Shown here: piece after piece, positions 7,039-14,459 of the stretch
Layout: each line of letters begins with the position of its first letter
How positions within the stretch are numbered: position 1 is the first letter of the stretch
NCBI GenBank assembly: GCA_934358675.1
Contig: CAKRKX010000044.1
Span: 1-19,783, forward strand
DNA length: 19,783 nucleotides
Direction of reading: 5' to 3'
DNA from: an uncultured Agathobacter sp.
GTDB taxonomy: Bacteria; Bacillota; Clostridia; Lachnospirales; Lachnospiraceae
Made by a program: the position numbers and the translations under genes
The notes under the pieces: model-generated
What the model was told of the DNA's origin: nothing
The model's input: the letters and a program-made list of their open reading frames with translations, nothing else
Databases searched by the model: none

Positions 7039-7518
7039 ATGAAACACACGATTGATCCGGTATACAATGAGCAATCGCAGATTTTGATACTTGGCAGCTT
7101 CCCGTCCGTGAAGTCGCGCGAGCAGCAGTTTTTCTATGGGCACAAGCAGAATCGATTCTGGAAAGTGCTTGCGGGCATACTTGGATGTGACGTTCCGCAG
7201 TCGGTCGAGGAGAAGAAAGCGATGCTGCTTTCACATCATATCGCAGTATGGGATGTGATTCAAAGCTGTGAGATCGAGGGCTCGTCGGACGCGAGTATCC
7301 GTGATGTTGTGCCGAATGATCTCACACGCATTTTAAATACCGCGGATATCCGGGCTATCTATACAAACGGTGGCAAAGCGCATGAACTGTACTGTAAATA
7401 TATCGAACCGGTAAACAAGATTGCGGCGCAGAAACTTCCTTCGACTAGTCCTGCAAATGCAGGGTATTCGCTGGAACGGCTGCTTGCGGCATGGTCTGTA
7501 ATCCGGAAAAATTTATGA
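7039..7518 (+). CDS. DNA-deoxyinosine (hypoxanthine) glycosylase, UDG superfamily
   Basis: 159 aa, normal length for the family. Base excision repair enzyme expected to remove hypoxanthine (deaminated adenine) from DNA. The UDG-fold motifs are visible: ILILGSFPSVKSREQQFFYG near residues 16-35 followed by KQNRFW (motif I region, family-6-like), IAVWDVI near 69-75, and the C-terminal motif LPSTSPANA near 134-142. One deviation is GHKQNRFW where relatives usually have a Pro in place of this Lys. The start is ATG 7039 with a weak AAAAGAG (7024-7030); it matches the family N-terminus. It stands alone between two terminators, so any promoter must lie in 6961-7038 (TTGTTA 6958-6963, 15 bp, TAAGAT 6979-6984 is weak) or it depends on read-through of the 6914-6960 terminator. 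Confidence 0.88.
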   Translation: MKHTIDPVYNEQSQILILGSFPSVKSREQQFFYGHKQNRFWKVLAGILGCDVPQSVEEKKAMLLSHHIAVWDVIQSCEIEGSSDASIRDVVPNDLTRILNTADIRAIYTNGGKAHELYCKYIEPVNKIAAQKLPSTSPANAGYSLERLLAAWSVIRKNL

Positions 7519-7524
7519 CAAAAA

Positions 7525-7557
7525 AAGTCCGTCGTGGGAATTACCTACGGCGGATTT
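7525..7557 (+). terminator. Terminator after the DNA glycosylase gene
   Basis: An 11-bp stem containing two G-U pairs (7528-7538 with 7544-7554) and a 5-nt AATTA loop. It is flanked by an A-run on the left and a short T-run on the right, and begins 9 nt after the stop codon. Confidence 0.75.
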
Positions 7558-7698
7558 GTATTTGAATCGCTTTCGCGAATTATTTTTAGTCGGAACTGAC
7601 AGCACCCCAACCCCCATCGGCTAAAACACAACAGCTCCTTTTGATGGTTCTATCATAGCAATGGAATGTGAACGGGTTGTGACAAGGTGCTGAAGACT
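7558..7698. other. Intergenic DNA with no recognised gene
   Basis: This part of the 301-bp gap ahead of the response regulator shows no coding frame of quality. The only features are a TTCGCGAA self-complementary octamer (around 7573) and a C-rich run (CCCCAACCCCC near 7604-7614). I assign no function. Confidence 0.3.
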
Positions 7699-7766
7699 TT
7701 CTAAAAAATGGAAATAAATTCTAAACAAATTCCAAATAAAAGCACAGAATTGTGATAATTGTGCTT
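7699..7766 (+). promoter_or_regulatory. Direct repeats and inverted repeat upstream of the two-component operon
   Basis: TTCTAAA occurs at 7699 and 7719 and TTCCAAA at 7730, i.e. spaced 20 and 11 bp, close to whole helical turns. OmpR-type regulators bind such helically phased direct repeats. Further down, AAGCAC (7740-7745) and GTGCTT (7761-7766) form an inverted repeat with inner AATT arms. The array lies 54-121 bp before the response regulator ATG, in a good place for autoregulation. No strong sigma-A promoter is evident (TAAGAT at 7779-7784 is a possible -10). Confidence 0.4.
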
Positions 7767-7819
7767 CACATTGTGTGGTAAGATGTAGAAAAGAAACGGG
7801 GAAGGGGTGTGGAAATAAG

Positions 7820-8497
7820 ATGGGGAGAATACTGATCGTGGAAGATGACTGGGAATTGAATCGCGGAATTGCCTGGCAGCTGGAAAAGGCGCACTATGAG
7901 ACATGCGTAGCATATTCTGTGGAGGAGGCGAAGCGGATAATTTGCGAGGAATCAGTGCATCTTGTATTGCTGGATGTCAACCTGCCGGATGGAGATGGTT
8001 TCGCGGTGCTGGAATGGATGAATCGGGAGAAGAAAGCGTATCCCGTCGTGTTCCTGACAGCGCGGGATCTGGAAGAAGATGCGTTAAAAGGGTATGAACT
8101 TGGTGCGGTGGATTATGTGACGAAGCCTTTTTCCATCAAAATATTGTTAAAGAAGATTGCTGTCATCTTAAGACAGACATCCAATAGTGAGACGCAGGAT
8201 TATGAGGACGGCTATCTGACGGTTTCGCTGGCGCAAGGGAAGGTAAGAATCCGACAACAGTTGTGTGCTGTCACACCAACGGAGTTCTGCATTCTGTCTG
8301 CGTTTCTGCATGCAAGAAAGCAGCTCCTGACGTACGATATGCTTCTGGACGCGTTGTGGGAGAATGGCAATCAGATCGTGGACAAGCATGCGCTTGCAGT
8401 CAATATCGGGCGGCTGCGCAGCAAGATTGAGGATGCGGAACACAAATATATTGCGAATGTTTATGGGATGGGATATCAATGGATTGGAAATGGATGA
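7820..8497 (+). CDS. OmpR-family response regulator
   Basis: 225 aa. Receiver domain: acidic pocket EDD (residues 8-10), phospho-acceptor D52 in LLDVNLPDGDGF, T80 in FLTARD and K102 in TKPFS. The C-terminal winged helix (about 128-222) has the OmpR/PhoB pattern LTPTEF-like (VTPTEFCIL), an ALWENG loop, and VNIGRLRSKIED as the recognition helix, ending with VYGMGYQW. ATG 7820 is chosen over the in-frame GTG at 7775 because the family begins MxRILIVEDD; GGAAGGGG at 7799-7806 is the likely ribosome binding site. Its end overlaps the kinase start by 19 bp. Together with the ABC genes downstream it forms a typical antimicrobial-peptide or envelope-stress sensing module. Confidence 0.95.
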   Translation: MGRILIVEDDWELNRGIAWQLEKAHYETCVAYSVEEAKRIICEESVHLVLLDVNLPDGDGFAVLEWMNREKKAYPVVFLTARDLEEDALKGYELGAVDYVTKPFSIKILLKKIAVILRQTSNSETQDYEDGYLTVSLAQGKVRIRQQLCAVTPTEFCILSAFLHARKQLLTYDMLLDALWENGNQIVDKHALAVNIGRLRSKIEDAEHKYIANVYGMGYQWIGNG

Positions 8498-9408
8498 TCA
8501 TATTTGTGATGACGGTTGTCGCCTTTGTTATGGGGATGCGTTATCGCAGGTTGCGAAGAGAAGTAGATCAATTTGCAGCAGAGATGGAACAAAGTCTGGA
8601 TGCGGTGATAGCGGGACATGCTGAAGCGGAAGTGCTTGAGGATTCACTTTTTGCGAAGCTGCAGGAGAAGCTTTTGCGCACAAATCATATTTTTGCGCTG
8701 CGTGAGCAGAAGAATAAAAAGGAGCGGGAACAGCTACAAAGCCTGATTTCTGACATCTCGCACCAAAGCCGCATACCGATCGCGAACCAGAGAATCTATC
8801 TGGATCTGCTGGCGGAGGAAGTGCAGTCTGAGGAGGGAATGCAGGCGCTTCGCAGTCTGGAACATCAGACGGAGAGGCTGCAGTTTTTGATGGAAAGTAT
8901 GATCAAGCTGTCTCGGATGGAGAGCGGTATGATACAGATTAAGAAAATGCCACAGGATCTGATGGAGACAATTCGGAAAGCGGTGGCGGAAAATGTGGTG
9001 GCAGCCGCAAAGAAAAAGCAGCAGATTTCTGTGGACGGACCGGCACAGCTTGTCACCATGCATGATGCCAGGTGGACAATGGAAGCGATTGGAAACGTCT
9101 TAGAGAATGCTGTCAAATATACCGATGAGGGAGGCAGGATCAATGTGACCGTGCGCAGGCCGGAGATGTTTACCGTGATTGAGATTACGGATAACGGAAG
9201 AGGGATTGCACCGGAGAGACAGGCACAGATTTTTGGGCGTTTTTACAGAGAACCGGAAGTGCATGAGCAGCCGGGCATCGGAATCGGACTGTATCTTACC
9301 CGAAAAATCATAGAAGCGCAGGACGGCTATGTGGATGTTGTATCGCAACCGTGTGAGGGGGCAACGTTCCGGCTGCATCTGCAGAATGCGAATATCACAG
9401 AACTGTGA
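8479..9408 (+). CDS. Sensor histidine kinase, single short membrane anchor
   Basis: 309 aa. One hydrophobic segment (about residues 5-20) with almost no extracytoplasmic part, then a coiled-coil linker, HisKA and HATPase_c domains. The H-box is SDISHQSRIP with H95, the N-box NVLENAVKYT near 206-215, the G1 box DNGRG at 238-242, the F-box FGRFYRE near 252-258 and the G2 box GIGIGL at 266-271. With no sensory domain, the signal probably comes from the membrane or from the partner ABC permease, as in Bce-type intramembrane-sensing kinases, although those usually have two TM helices. The start at 8479 overlaps the regulator gene; ATG 8494 (ATGA overlap) is an alternative that removes five residues. 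Confidence 0.93.
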   Translation: MDWKWMIIFVMTVVAFVMGMRYRRLRREVDQFAAEMEQSLDAVIAGHAEAEVLEDSLFAKLQEKLLRTNHIFALREQKNKKEREQLQSLISDISHQSRIPIANQRIYLDLLAEEVQSEEGMQALRSLEHQTERLQFLMESMIKLSRMESGMIQIKKMPQDLMETIRKAVAENVVAAAKKKQQISVDGPAQLVTMHDARWTMEAIGNVLENAVKYTDEGGRINVTVRRPEMFTVIEITDNGRGIAPERQAQIFGRFYREPEVHEQPGIGIGLYLTRKIIEAQDGYVDVVSQPCEGATFRLHLQNANITEL

Positions 9409-9434
9409 TCGCTGCTGTGACTGGTTTGTGATCA

Positions 9435-9470
9435 TTGATCGTTATGTTAAATATAAACATAAAAGATCAA
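9435..9470. repeat. Long inverted repeat before the ABC ATPase start
   Basis: Arms TTGATC-G-TTATGTT (9435-9448) and AACATAA-AA-GATCAA (9456-9470) flank a 7-nt AAATATA spacer: 13 matched pairs interrupted by one small bulge. It lies between the kinase stop and the ABC ATPase start and touches the Shine-Dalgarno AAGGAGG (9469-9475). No T-tract follows, so it is not a standard terminator; an mRNA hairpin tuning the downstream genes or an operator are both possible. Confidence 0.55.
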
Positions 9471-9482
9471 GGAGGAAGAACA

Positions 9483-10193
9483 GTGGAAAACTGGATGGTA
9501 GAAACGCGGGCATTAAAAAAATATTACAAGCTCGGTGACAATACGGTGAAGGCGCTCGATGATATCAATTTCCGTGTGAGGGAGCAGGAATTTGTTGCAA
9601 TCATCGGCAAATCGGGAAGTGGTAAAAGCACACTTTTACATATGCTTGGAGGACTTGATGTGCCGACAAGCGGAGAGGTCTGTATTGCAGGCAGGAATAT
9701 TGCCGGGATGAACCGGGAGGAACTGACAATTTTTCGGCGGAGAAAGGTGGGATTCATTTTTCAAAGCTACAATCTTGTGCAGGATCTGAATGTGTATGAG
9801 AATATCGTTCTTCCAGTCAAATTGGATGGCAAGCGTGTGGATCGTGATTTTGTGGAAGAGATTATACAATTATTGCAGCTTGAAGATAAGAAAGCGGCAC
9901 TTCCCGGCACATTGTCCGGCGGTCAGCAGCAGCGTGTTGCGATCGCGCGGGCGCTTGTGGCAAAGCCTCAAATCATACTTGCGGATGAACCGACCGGGAA
10001 TCTGGATTCGATGACGAGCCATGAGGTGATGGGACTGCTCAAGGTTGTGGCGAAACGATATGCGCAGACGATCATTCTGATTACACACGATCAGGACATT
10101 GCACAGATGGCGGATCGCATTGTGCGGATCGAGGATGGTCGCATCATATCCGACAATATAGATCAGGAAGCGGGTGATTGTGATGCTGACTAA
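9483..10193 (+). CDS. ABC transporter ATP-binding protein (MacB/LolD/BceA type)
   Basis: 236 aa from the GTG at 9483, chosen because AAGGAGG at 9469-9475 lies 7 nt upstream; ATG 9495 would be 19 nt away, and an upstream in-frame ATG at 9435 falls in the hairpin. Walker A GKSGSGKST (42-50), Q-loop FQSYNL, signature LSGGQQQR, Walker B IILADEP, D-loop GNLDS and H-loop THD are all intact, so it should be an active ATPase. These proteins pair with FtsX-type permeases, as here, where the permease start overlaps its end. The role is energising efflux or mechanotransmission at the membrane, probably controlled by the adjacent two-component system. Confidence 0.95.
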   Translation: MENWMVETRALKKYYKLGDNTVKALDDINFRVREQEFVAIIGKSGSGKSTLLHMLGGLDVPTSGEVCIAGRNIAGMNREELTIFRRRKVGFIFQSYNLVQDLNVYENIVLPVKLDGKRVDRDFVEEIIQLLQLEDKKAALPGTLSGGQQQRVAIARALVAKPQIILADEPTGNLDSMTSHEVMGLLKVVAKRYAQTIILITHDQDIAQMADRIVRIEDGRIISDNIDQEAGDCDAD

Positions 10194-12681
10194 CAACAAT
10201 CAGACGGTCATAAAGAATCTTGCCAGGGCATCGCTGAAGCACAACCGCCGAAGGTATCTGGTGATTTTTCTGGCAATTCTGTTATCGGCATTCATGCTTT
10301 TTTCCGTGCTGACGGTTGGGGTAACCTATTTTAAGATGTGGAAAATCCAGAATCTCAGGTTAAACGGAGCCGAGTTTGATGCCATCATGTATGGAGCTAC
10401 GGACGAGCAGATGGAGAAACTGAGAGACAACGCAGACATTACGGAGGTCGGTGTGCTTGCAATCGCAGGATTTATCGATGGTTCCGAGAAGAATGATATG
10501 GCGGACACGTCGCTTGCGTGGGTGGATGACACGTTTTGGGACAAAATGCAGGCTCCGGCAAGGAAATATGTGAAGGGACGTTATCCGACCAAAAAGAATG
10601 AGGTGATGGTCACCCCCAAGGCACTCAAAGAATGCGGGCTCAGCGATTATGGAATCGGTGATTCGTTCCGGGTGAAGTGGACGAATCCGCAGGGCGTGCA
10701 GCAGGATCTGGATTTTACGATATGTGGCATCTGGGACGGGTACGGAACGAAGAATACATTCTACGTATCCAAGGCGTTTTATGATGCATCCGGCTGGAGC
10801 ATAGACAGCGTCAGCTCCGGGCGCATTATGATGAATTTCAGACAAAAGATTATGACTACTGAGCAGCAGAATACGTTTATCACGTCGATGAATCTTTCCA
10901 AAAGGCAGAGAATTTTCTTTATGACGGAGCTTGGAAATTCGGTTCCGCTTTATCTAGGGCTTCTGGCGCTGCTCCTCGTCACCTGTGTGTGCGCGTATCT
11001 GTTGATTTATAACATCATGTATTTGTCGGTCACTGGAAATATCCGCTACTATGGTCTGCTGCAGACGGTCGGCATGACGGGACGGCAGATCTACCGACTG
11101 ATCTATCGTCAGATGTTGATCGTGGGCGTGAGCGGAATGGTTCTTGGAATCGCAGGTGGATGCAGCATCTCGTTTTTTGTGATTCCGTCACTTGTGAAAG
11201 CGTTTGGGATCCGGGATCAGGTGCAGGTGGTGTTTCATCCGGCCATCTTTGTGCTGACGGTACTTCTTGTTGCGGCTACGGTCTATGTCGGAAGCAGGAA
11301 GCCAGCAAAGATCGCAGTCACAGTCACGCCGATCGAGGCAAATCGGTATCAGGCAGAAACCCTGGTTCGCGGAAAAAAGCATCACACCCATGAGAATGGC
11401 AATGTGATATGGCAGATGAGTATACGGAAAATCTCGGTGGAGAAAAAGAAAACATTTATCAGCATACTCTCACTTGCGGCAGGACTTTCCGTATTTGTGT
11501 GTGTGATCACACTGCTTCGGAGTCAGGGGCCGCGCACTATCGTATCGAGCGCATGGAATGATGATATGGAGATAAGCAATCGTCTTCTGGGCAAGGAGAA
11601 CACGAAGTGGAAAGAGGTTATGGACGATACCTTCTTGCAGAAGCTTGCTGATACGGACGGTGTGCGGGAGATGCATACGGTCACAACGGCGCAGGCGATG
11701 GTTCCGTGGGAGCCGGAGTTTGCAGACAAGTGGATGCGTGAGTTTTATGAGATGTGGATGGAGATTTCTTATGAGGATGAGAAGAAGGAATATCAGGAGC
11801 ATCCGGAGAATTTCGGAACGGTTCTGGTCGGAATCGACGAGAAAAATTTTGAAATTTTAAATGAATCATTGGAGTGGCCGGTTGATGCAAAAGCGTTTCA
11901 GCAGGGCAAAACCTGCGTGATCTACCGGAATGGTCTGTCGTTTGAGGATCGGGAACTGTTAGGAAAAACGTTGCATGCGGCAGAGCTTGGAAACCGGGAT
12001 CATGCTTTTTCCTTTGTGATTGCGGGCGTTACGGACGACTCTACGATGACCGGGCCGATCACAGGGTATCCGCCGACGATCATTATCAGTCAGGATGCGC
12101 TTGCCTCGCTTCATCTGGATACTTATACCTATAAAGCCTGCGTGTATTATGACAAGGCGTATGATACTGCAACGCAGAGCCGTGTGGAACAGATTGTCGG
12201 GGGTTCGAAGGATGCTAGGTGCTTAAAAATGGAGTCCAGGATCGAATCGATGGAGGAACTGAAAGCGGCGCAGGGAAATATGACCGGTGTCGGAATCGGG
12301 ATCTCGCTGATACTTGCCGTCATCGGTGTCATGAATTATATCAATACGATTATCGGTAATATTGCAAACCGCAGGAAGGAGCTTGCCATCTTAGAGAGCA
12401 TCGGAATGACGCGAAAGCAGATGAATCGTATGCTCATGCGCGAAGGAAGCATCTACGCGCTCGGCGCGATCTTTGTTACTATGGTGGTCGGGTTGCCGGT
12501 TACATGGGGATTGTATCAATCCATGAACTATATGAATGTGCCGTTTTTTCTGCCGGTCGCACCAATCGGTATTGTCGTTCTGCTGCTTTTTGTCATATGT
12601 GTCGGTGCACCGCTTGTTTTGCTGAATGCGATGTGCAAAAAAGGAAGTGTGGTCGAGCGCATTTGTCAGAGTGATGAGTAG
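10183..12681 (+). CDS. Large FtsX-family ABC permease (two FtsX modules)
   Basis: About 832 aa starting at ATG 10183, overlapping the ATPase stop by 11 bp; GTG 10174 and 10180 are alternatives, with AGGAAG at 10165-10170. The protein is duplicated. Each half has an N-terminal TM helix (about 24-50 and again near 425-445), a large extracytoplasmic domain of roughly 200-240 residues, then three TM helices. The FtsX loop motif occurs twice, as YGLLQTVGMTGRQIYRLIYR and LAILESIGMTRKQMNRMLMR. This layout (about 8 TM helices, two ectodomains) differs from the 10-TM single-ectodomain BceB. The transported or sensed molecule is unknown; cell-envelope-active peptides or lipids are plausible. Confidence 0.92.
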   Translation: MLTNNNQTVIKNLARASLKHNRRRYLVIFLAILLSAFMLFSVLTVGVTYFKMWKIQNLRLNGAEFDAIMYGATDEQMEKLRDNADITEVGVLAIAGFIDGSEKNDMADTSLAWVDDTFWDKMQAPARKYVKGRYPTKKNEVMVTPKALKECGLSDYGIGDSFRVKWTNPQGVQQDLDFTICGIWDGYGTKNTFYVSKAFYDASGWSIDSVSSGRIMMNFRQKIMTTEQQNTFITSMNLSKRQRIFFMTELGNSVPLYLGLLALLLVTCVCAYLLIYNIMYLSVTGNIRYYGLLQTVGMTGRQIYRLIYRQMLIVGVSGMVLGIAGGCSISFFVIPSLVKAFGIRDQVQVVFHPAIFVLTVLLVAATVYVGSRKPAKIAVTVTPIEANRYQAETLVRGKKHHTHENGNVIWQMSIRKISVEKKKTFISILSLAAGLSVFVCVITLLRSQGPRTIVSSAWNDDMEISNRLLGKENTKWKEVMDDTFLQKLADTDGVREMHTVTTAQAMVPWEPEFADKWMREFYEMWMEISYEDEKKEYQEHPENFGTVLVGIDEKNFEILNESLEWPVDAKAFQQGKTCVIYRNGLSFEDRELLGKTLHAAELGNRDHAFSFVIAGVTDDSTMTGPITGYPPTIIISQDALASLHLDTYTYKACVYYDKAYDTATQSRVEQIVGGSKDARCLKMESRIESMEELKAAQGNMTGVGIGISLILAVIGVMNYINTIIGNIANRRKELAILESIGMTRKQMNRMLMREGSIYALGAIFVTMVVGLPVTWGLYQSMNYMNVPFFLPVAPIGIVVLLLFVICVGAPLVLLNAMCKKGSVVERICQSDE

Positions 12682-12685
12682 CAGT

Positions 12686-12719
12686 AAACTTGTTTATATA
12701 ATATTATATAAACAAGTTT
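12686..12719. repeat. 34-bp perfect AT-rich palindrome
   Basis: Arm AAACTTGTTTATATAA (12686-12701), central TA, and its exact complement 12704-12719. It begins 5 bp after the permease stop. No T-run follows (GTGAAAAG), so it is not an ordinary intrinsic terminator, although the RNA could form a hairpin that ends or protects the transcript. It may also be a dimer operator upstream of the sigma factor promoter. Confidence 0.75.
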
Positions 12720-12738
12720 GTGAAAAGTTTTTCAACAT

Positions 12739-12766
12739 GCAACCAATCCTCTCCCGCTGTCGTGTA
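12739..12766 (+). promoter_or_regulatory. Putative ECF-type autoregulated promoter
   Basis: GCAACC (12739-12744), 16 bp, then CGTGTA (12761-12766). The AAC core at -35 and CGT at -10 with 16-bp spacing is the pattern of ECF sigma promoters, which typically drive their own operon. Expected transcription start is near 12773, about 36 nt before the sigma factor ATG. Confidence 0.5.
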
Positions 12767-12808
12767 TAAGTGTGAAGGTAGTAAATGGTAGCTACAAGAG
12801 GGATAAAG

Positions 12809-13366
12809 ATGGAAGATCACGAAATTATCAACTTATATTACGACCGGGCGCAGCAGGCGATCACCGAGACGAGCAGCAAATACAATGCGTACTGTATGCA
12901 CATCGCGCGTGCGATCCTTGGGGATGAGGAGGATGCCAAGGAGTGTGTCAATGACACATGGCTGAAAGCGTGGAACACGATTCCGCCACAGAAGCCGAAG
13001 CATCTTGCGGCGTATCTCGGCAGACTTACGCGTAACGCATCGATCGACCGCATGCGCACGCGGACGCGAAAGCAGCGCGGGGGGCATGAGACAGAACTGG
13101 TACTCGAGGAACTGCAGGATTGTATCGCGCACTCTACAAATGTGGAGCGCGAGATCGAGGGACGTGAATTGGCGGCAGCAATCAATGCGTTTCTTAAAAC
13201 ACTTTCCGCTTTTGACCGGAATGTGTTCGTCTGCAGGTACTGGTATCTGGACCCGGTGCGCGACATCGCGAAAGCGGCGCATGCCAGTGAAAGCAGGATC
13301 AAATCCATCTTGTTCCGCCTCAGAAAGAAATTAAGAGTGTATTTAGAAGAGGAGGGATTATTATGA
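12809..13366 (+). CDS. ECF-family RNA polymerase sigma factor
   Basis: 185 aa from ATG 12809, preceded by AGAGG at 12796-12800; the upstream ATG 12785 has no ribosome binding site. Sigma-2 region: YCMHIARAILGDEEDAKECVNDTWLKAWNTI, then AYLGRLTRNASIDRMR. Sigma-4 region: LSAFDRNVFVCRYWYLDPVRDIA with the helix-turn-helix through ASESRIKSILFRLRKKLRVYLEE. Its end overlaps the next gene by 4 bp (ATGA), and GAGGAGG inside its 3' end serves as that gene's ribosome binding site, a typical sigma/anti-sigma arrangement that keeps the two proteins at fixed ratio. Confidence 0.93.
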   Translation: MEDHEIINLYYDRAQQAITETSSKYNAYCMHIARAILGDEEDAKECVNDTWLKAWNTIPPQKPKHLAAYLGRLTRNASIDRMRTRTRKQRGGHETELVLEELQDCIAHSTNVEREIEGRELAAAINAFLKTLSAFDRNVFVCRYWYLDPVRDIAKAAHASESRIKSILFRLRKKLRVYLEEEGLL

Positions 13367-14292
13367 TGGACGAGAAGAAATTGTTCGATGCGATGTCCGA
13401 CATTGATGAGAACTACATTCAGGATGCGAAGAACTTTCGGGAGCGCAAAGTCGTCCGCGGGCGTTTTGCGGCAAAAAGCGTAGCAGCCGCAGCTATCGTT
13501 GTGCTTTTGGCAGGAACAACGGTGTACGGGGCAACCGTGCTCGTGAAGCAGCTTCATATGAAAGGCTACACACGCGTTGAGGAACTGGAAGAAGATCACG
13601 ATATCAAGCCGTGGCAGTCGAATATTCCATATATGGACGCAGATTTTGATGAAGAAGTATTTGCTGATCTTACACCGAAATCACTGGTTGATATCCTGAC
13701 TGACGCTGGTTCGGATCAGGAGTATACGATCGAGCAGGGCAAAGCAACCGATACGTGGAATCGAAAACTTAGCGGGACAGAAGACATGGGCGGCGGCAAA
13801 ACCAATTATTATGAAGCCTATGATTATGATCATCTGAGTGATGCTTTTGCGGATTGGAACATTCCGCTGGATGTCAGTTATATCGAGGAGAATTATCCAC
13901 GCCTCGCCGGAGAGTATGGTTGCGACTTCTACTATGCGGATAACAGCAAAAAAGATTGCCTGCAGTCACGTTTTTTCTCAGGATTTTGCGATGCGGATGA
14001 GAATTTTGTGAGCGTTGCGCTGATATCAGATCAGACTTCGCCGAACGAAGATCCATATGAGCTTTATTCCGGTGACATCCACATCAGTTACTATACAACG
14101 AAGGACGGCGTGGAAGTCTACATGACAAGCAGGGAGGGAAAAAGTGGCAAGATTTACACGACTGCGGATGTCTACACCGAGCATGAGCAACTGACAATCG
14201 GAATGTACGGTAACTTTGCGGCGGATGAAGCCACGAAGATACTTGATAGCCTCAATATTGCGCAAGGTTTGCATATTGATACGGAAAAGTAG
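13363..14292 (+). CDS. Probable membrane anti-sigma factor
   Basis: 309 aa. A short cytosolic N-terminus (about 35 residues, MMDEKKLFDAMSDIDENYIQ...) is followed by one TM helix (about 36-60) and a ~250-residue extracytoplasmic domain rich in acidic and aromatic residues. Lachnospiraceae sigma-linked membrane proteins often begin with a similar D-E-L/K-L-F-D-A-(I/M)-(S/G)-x-I-D helix. The assignment rests on this, on the topology and on the 4-bp overlap with the ECF sigma gene; no classical zinc-binding anti-sigma motif or other catalytic motif is seen. The outer domain presumably senses an envelope signal. Confidence 0.75.
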   Translation: MMDEKKLFDAMSDIDENYIQDAKNFRERKVVRGRFAAKSVAAAAIVVLLAGTTVYGATVLVKQLHMKGYTRVEELEEDHDIKPWQSNIPYMDADFDEEVFADLTPKSLVDILTDAGSDQEYTIEQGKATDTWNRKLSGTEDMGGGKTNYYEAYDYDHLSDAFADWNIPLDVSYIEENYPRLAGEYGCDFYYADNSKKDCLQSRFFSGFCDADENFVSVALISDQTSPNEDPYELYSGDIHISYYTTKDGVEVYMTSREGKSGKIYTTADVYTEHEQLTIGMYGNFAADEATKILDSLNIAQGLHIDTEK

Positions 14293-14308
14293 AATATGGA
14301 GAAACAAT

Positions 14309-14401
14309 ATGTTTGATACAACCGTAGTGGCAAAGAAGATGAAAGAGATACGAAAGAGTAGAGGCTGTAAGCACTATGGGGATTGGAATTATGTGGAATA
14401 A
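14309..14401 (+). pseudogene. Truncated XRE-family regulator stub
   Basis: A 30-codon frame, MFDTTVVAKKMKEIRKSRG then CKHYGDWNYVE and stop, with GGAGAA 7-12 nt upstream. The first 19 residues match the usual start of XRE/Cro-type helix-turn-helix regulators of Clostridia, where the sequence normally continues with MTQ.xLA.xxGVS.... Here the homology ends abruptly and the bidirectional terminator follows 12 bp later. It is most likely the 5' remnant of a gene removed by an internal deletion. It may still be translated. Confidence 0.55.
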
Positions 14402-14413
14402 ATTTGATGGTAT

Positions 14414-14458
14414 AAGAAAACCGTATGACCAGGATCAATCCGGTCATACGGTTTTCTT
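14414..14458. terminator. Strong bidirectional terminator
   Basis: A 17-bp perfect stem (14414-14430 with 14442-14458; core AAAACCGTATGACC) with an 11-nt loop and a T-rich right flank (TCTTTTTA). It separates the sigma operon remnant (+) from the peptidase gene (-), whose stop codon is at 14460-14462. Confidence 0.9.
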
Positions 14459-14459
14459 T

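Noticed and set aside
7775..7819. GTG start extending the response regulator by 15 codons
   Set aside because: The family starts at MxRILIVEDD; the extension is basic, unlike a receiver domain, and the ATG at 7820 has a purine-rich ribosome binding site.
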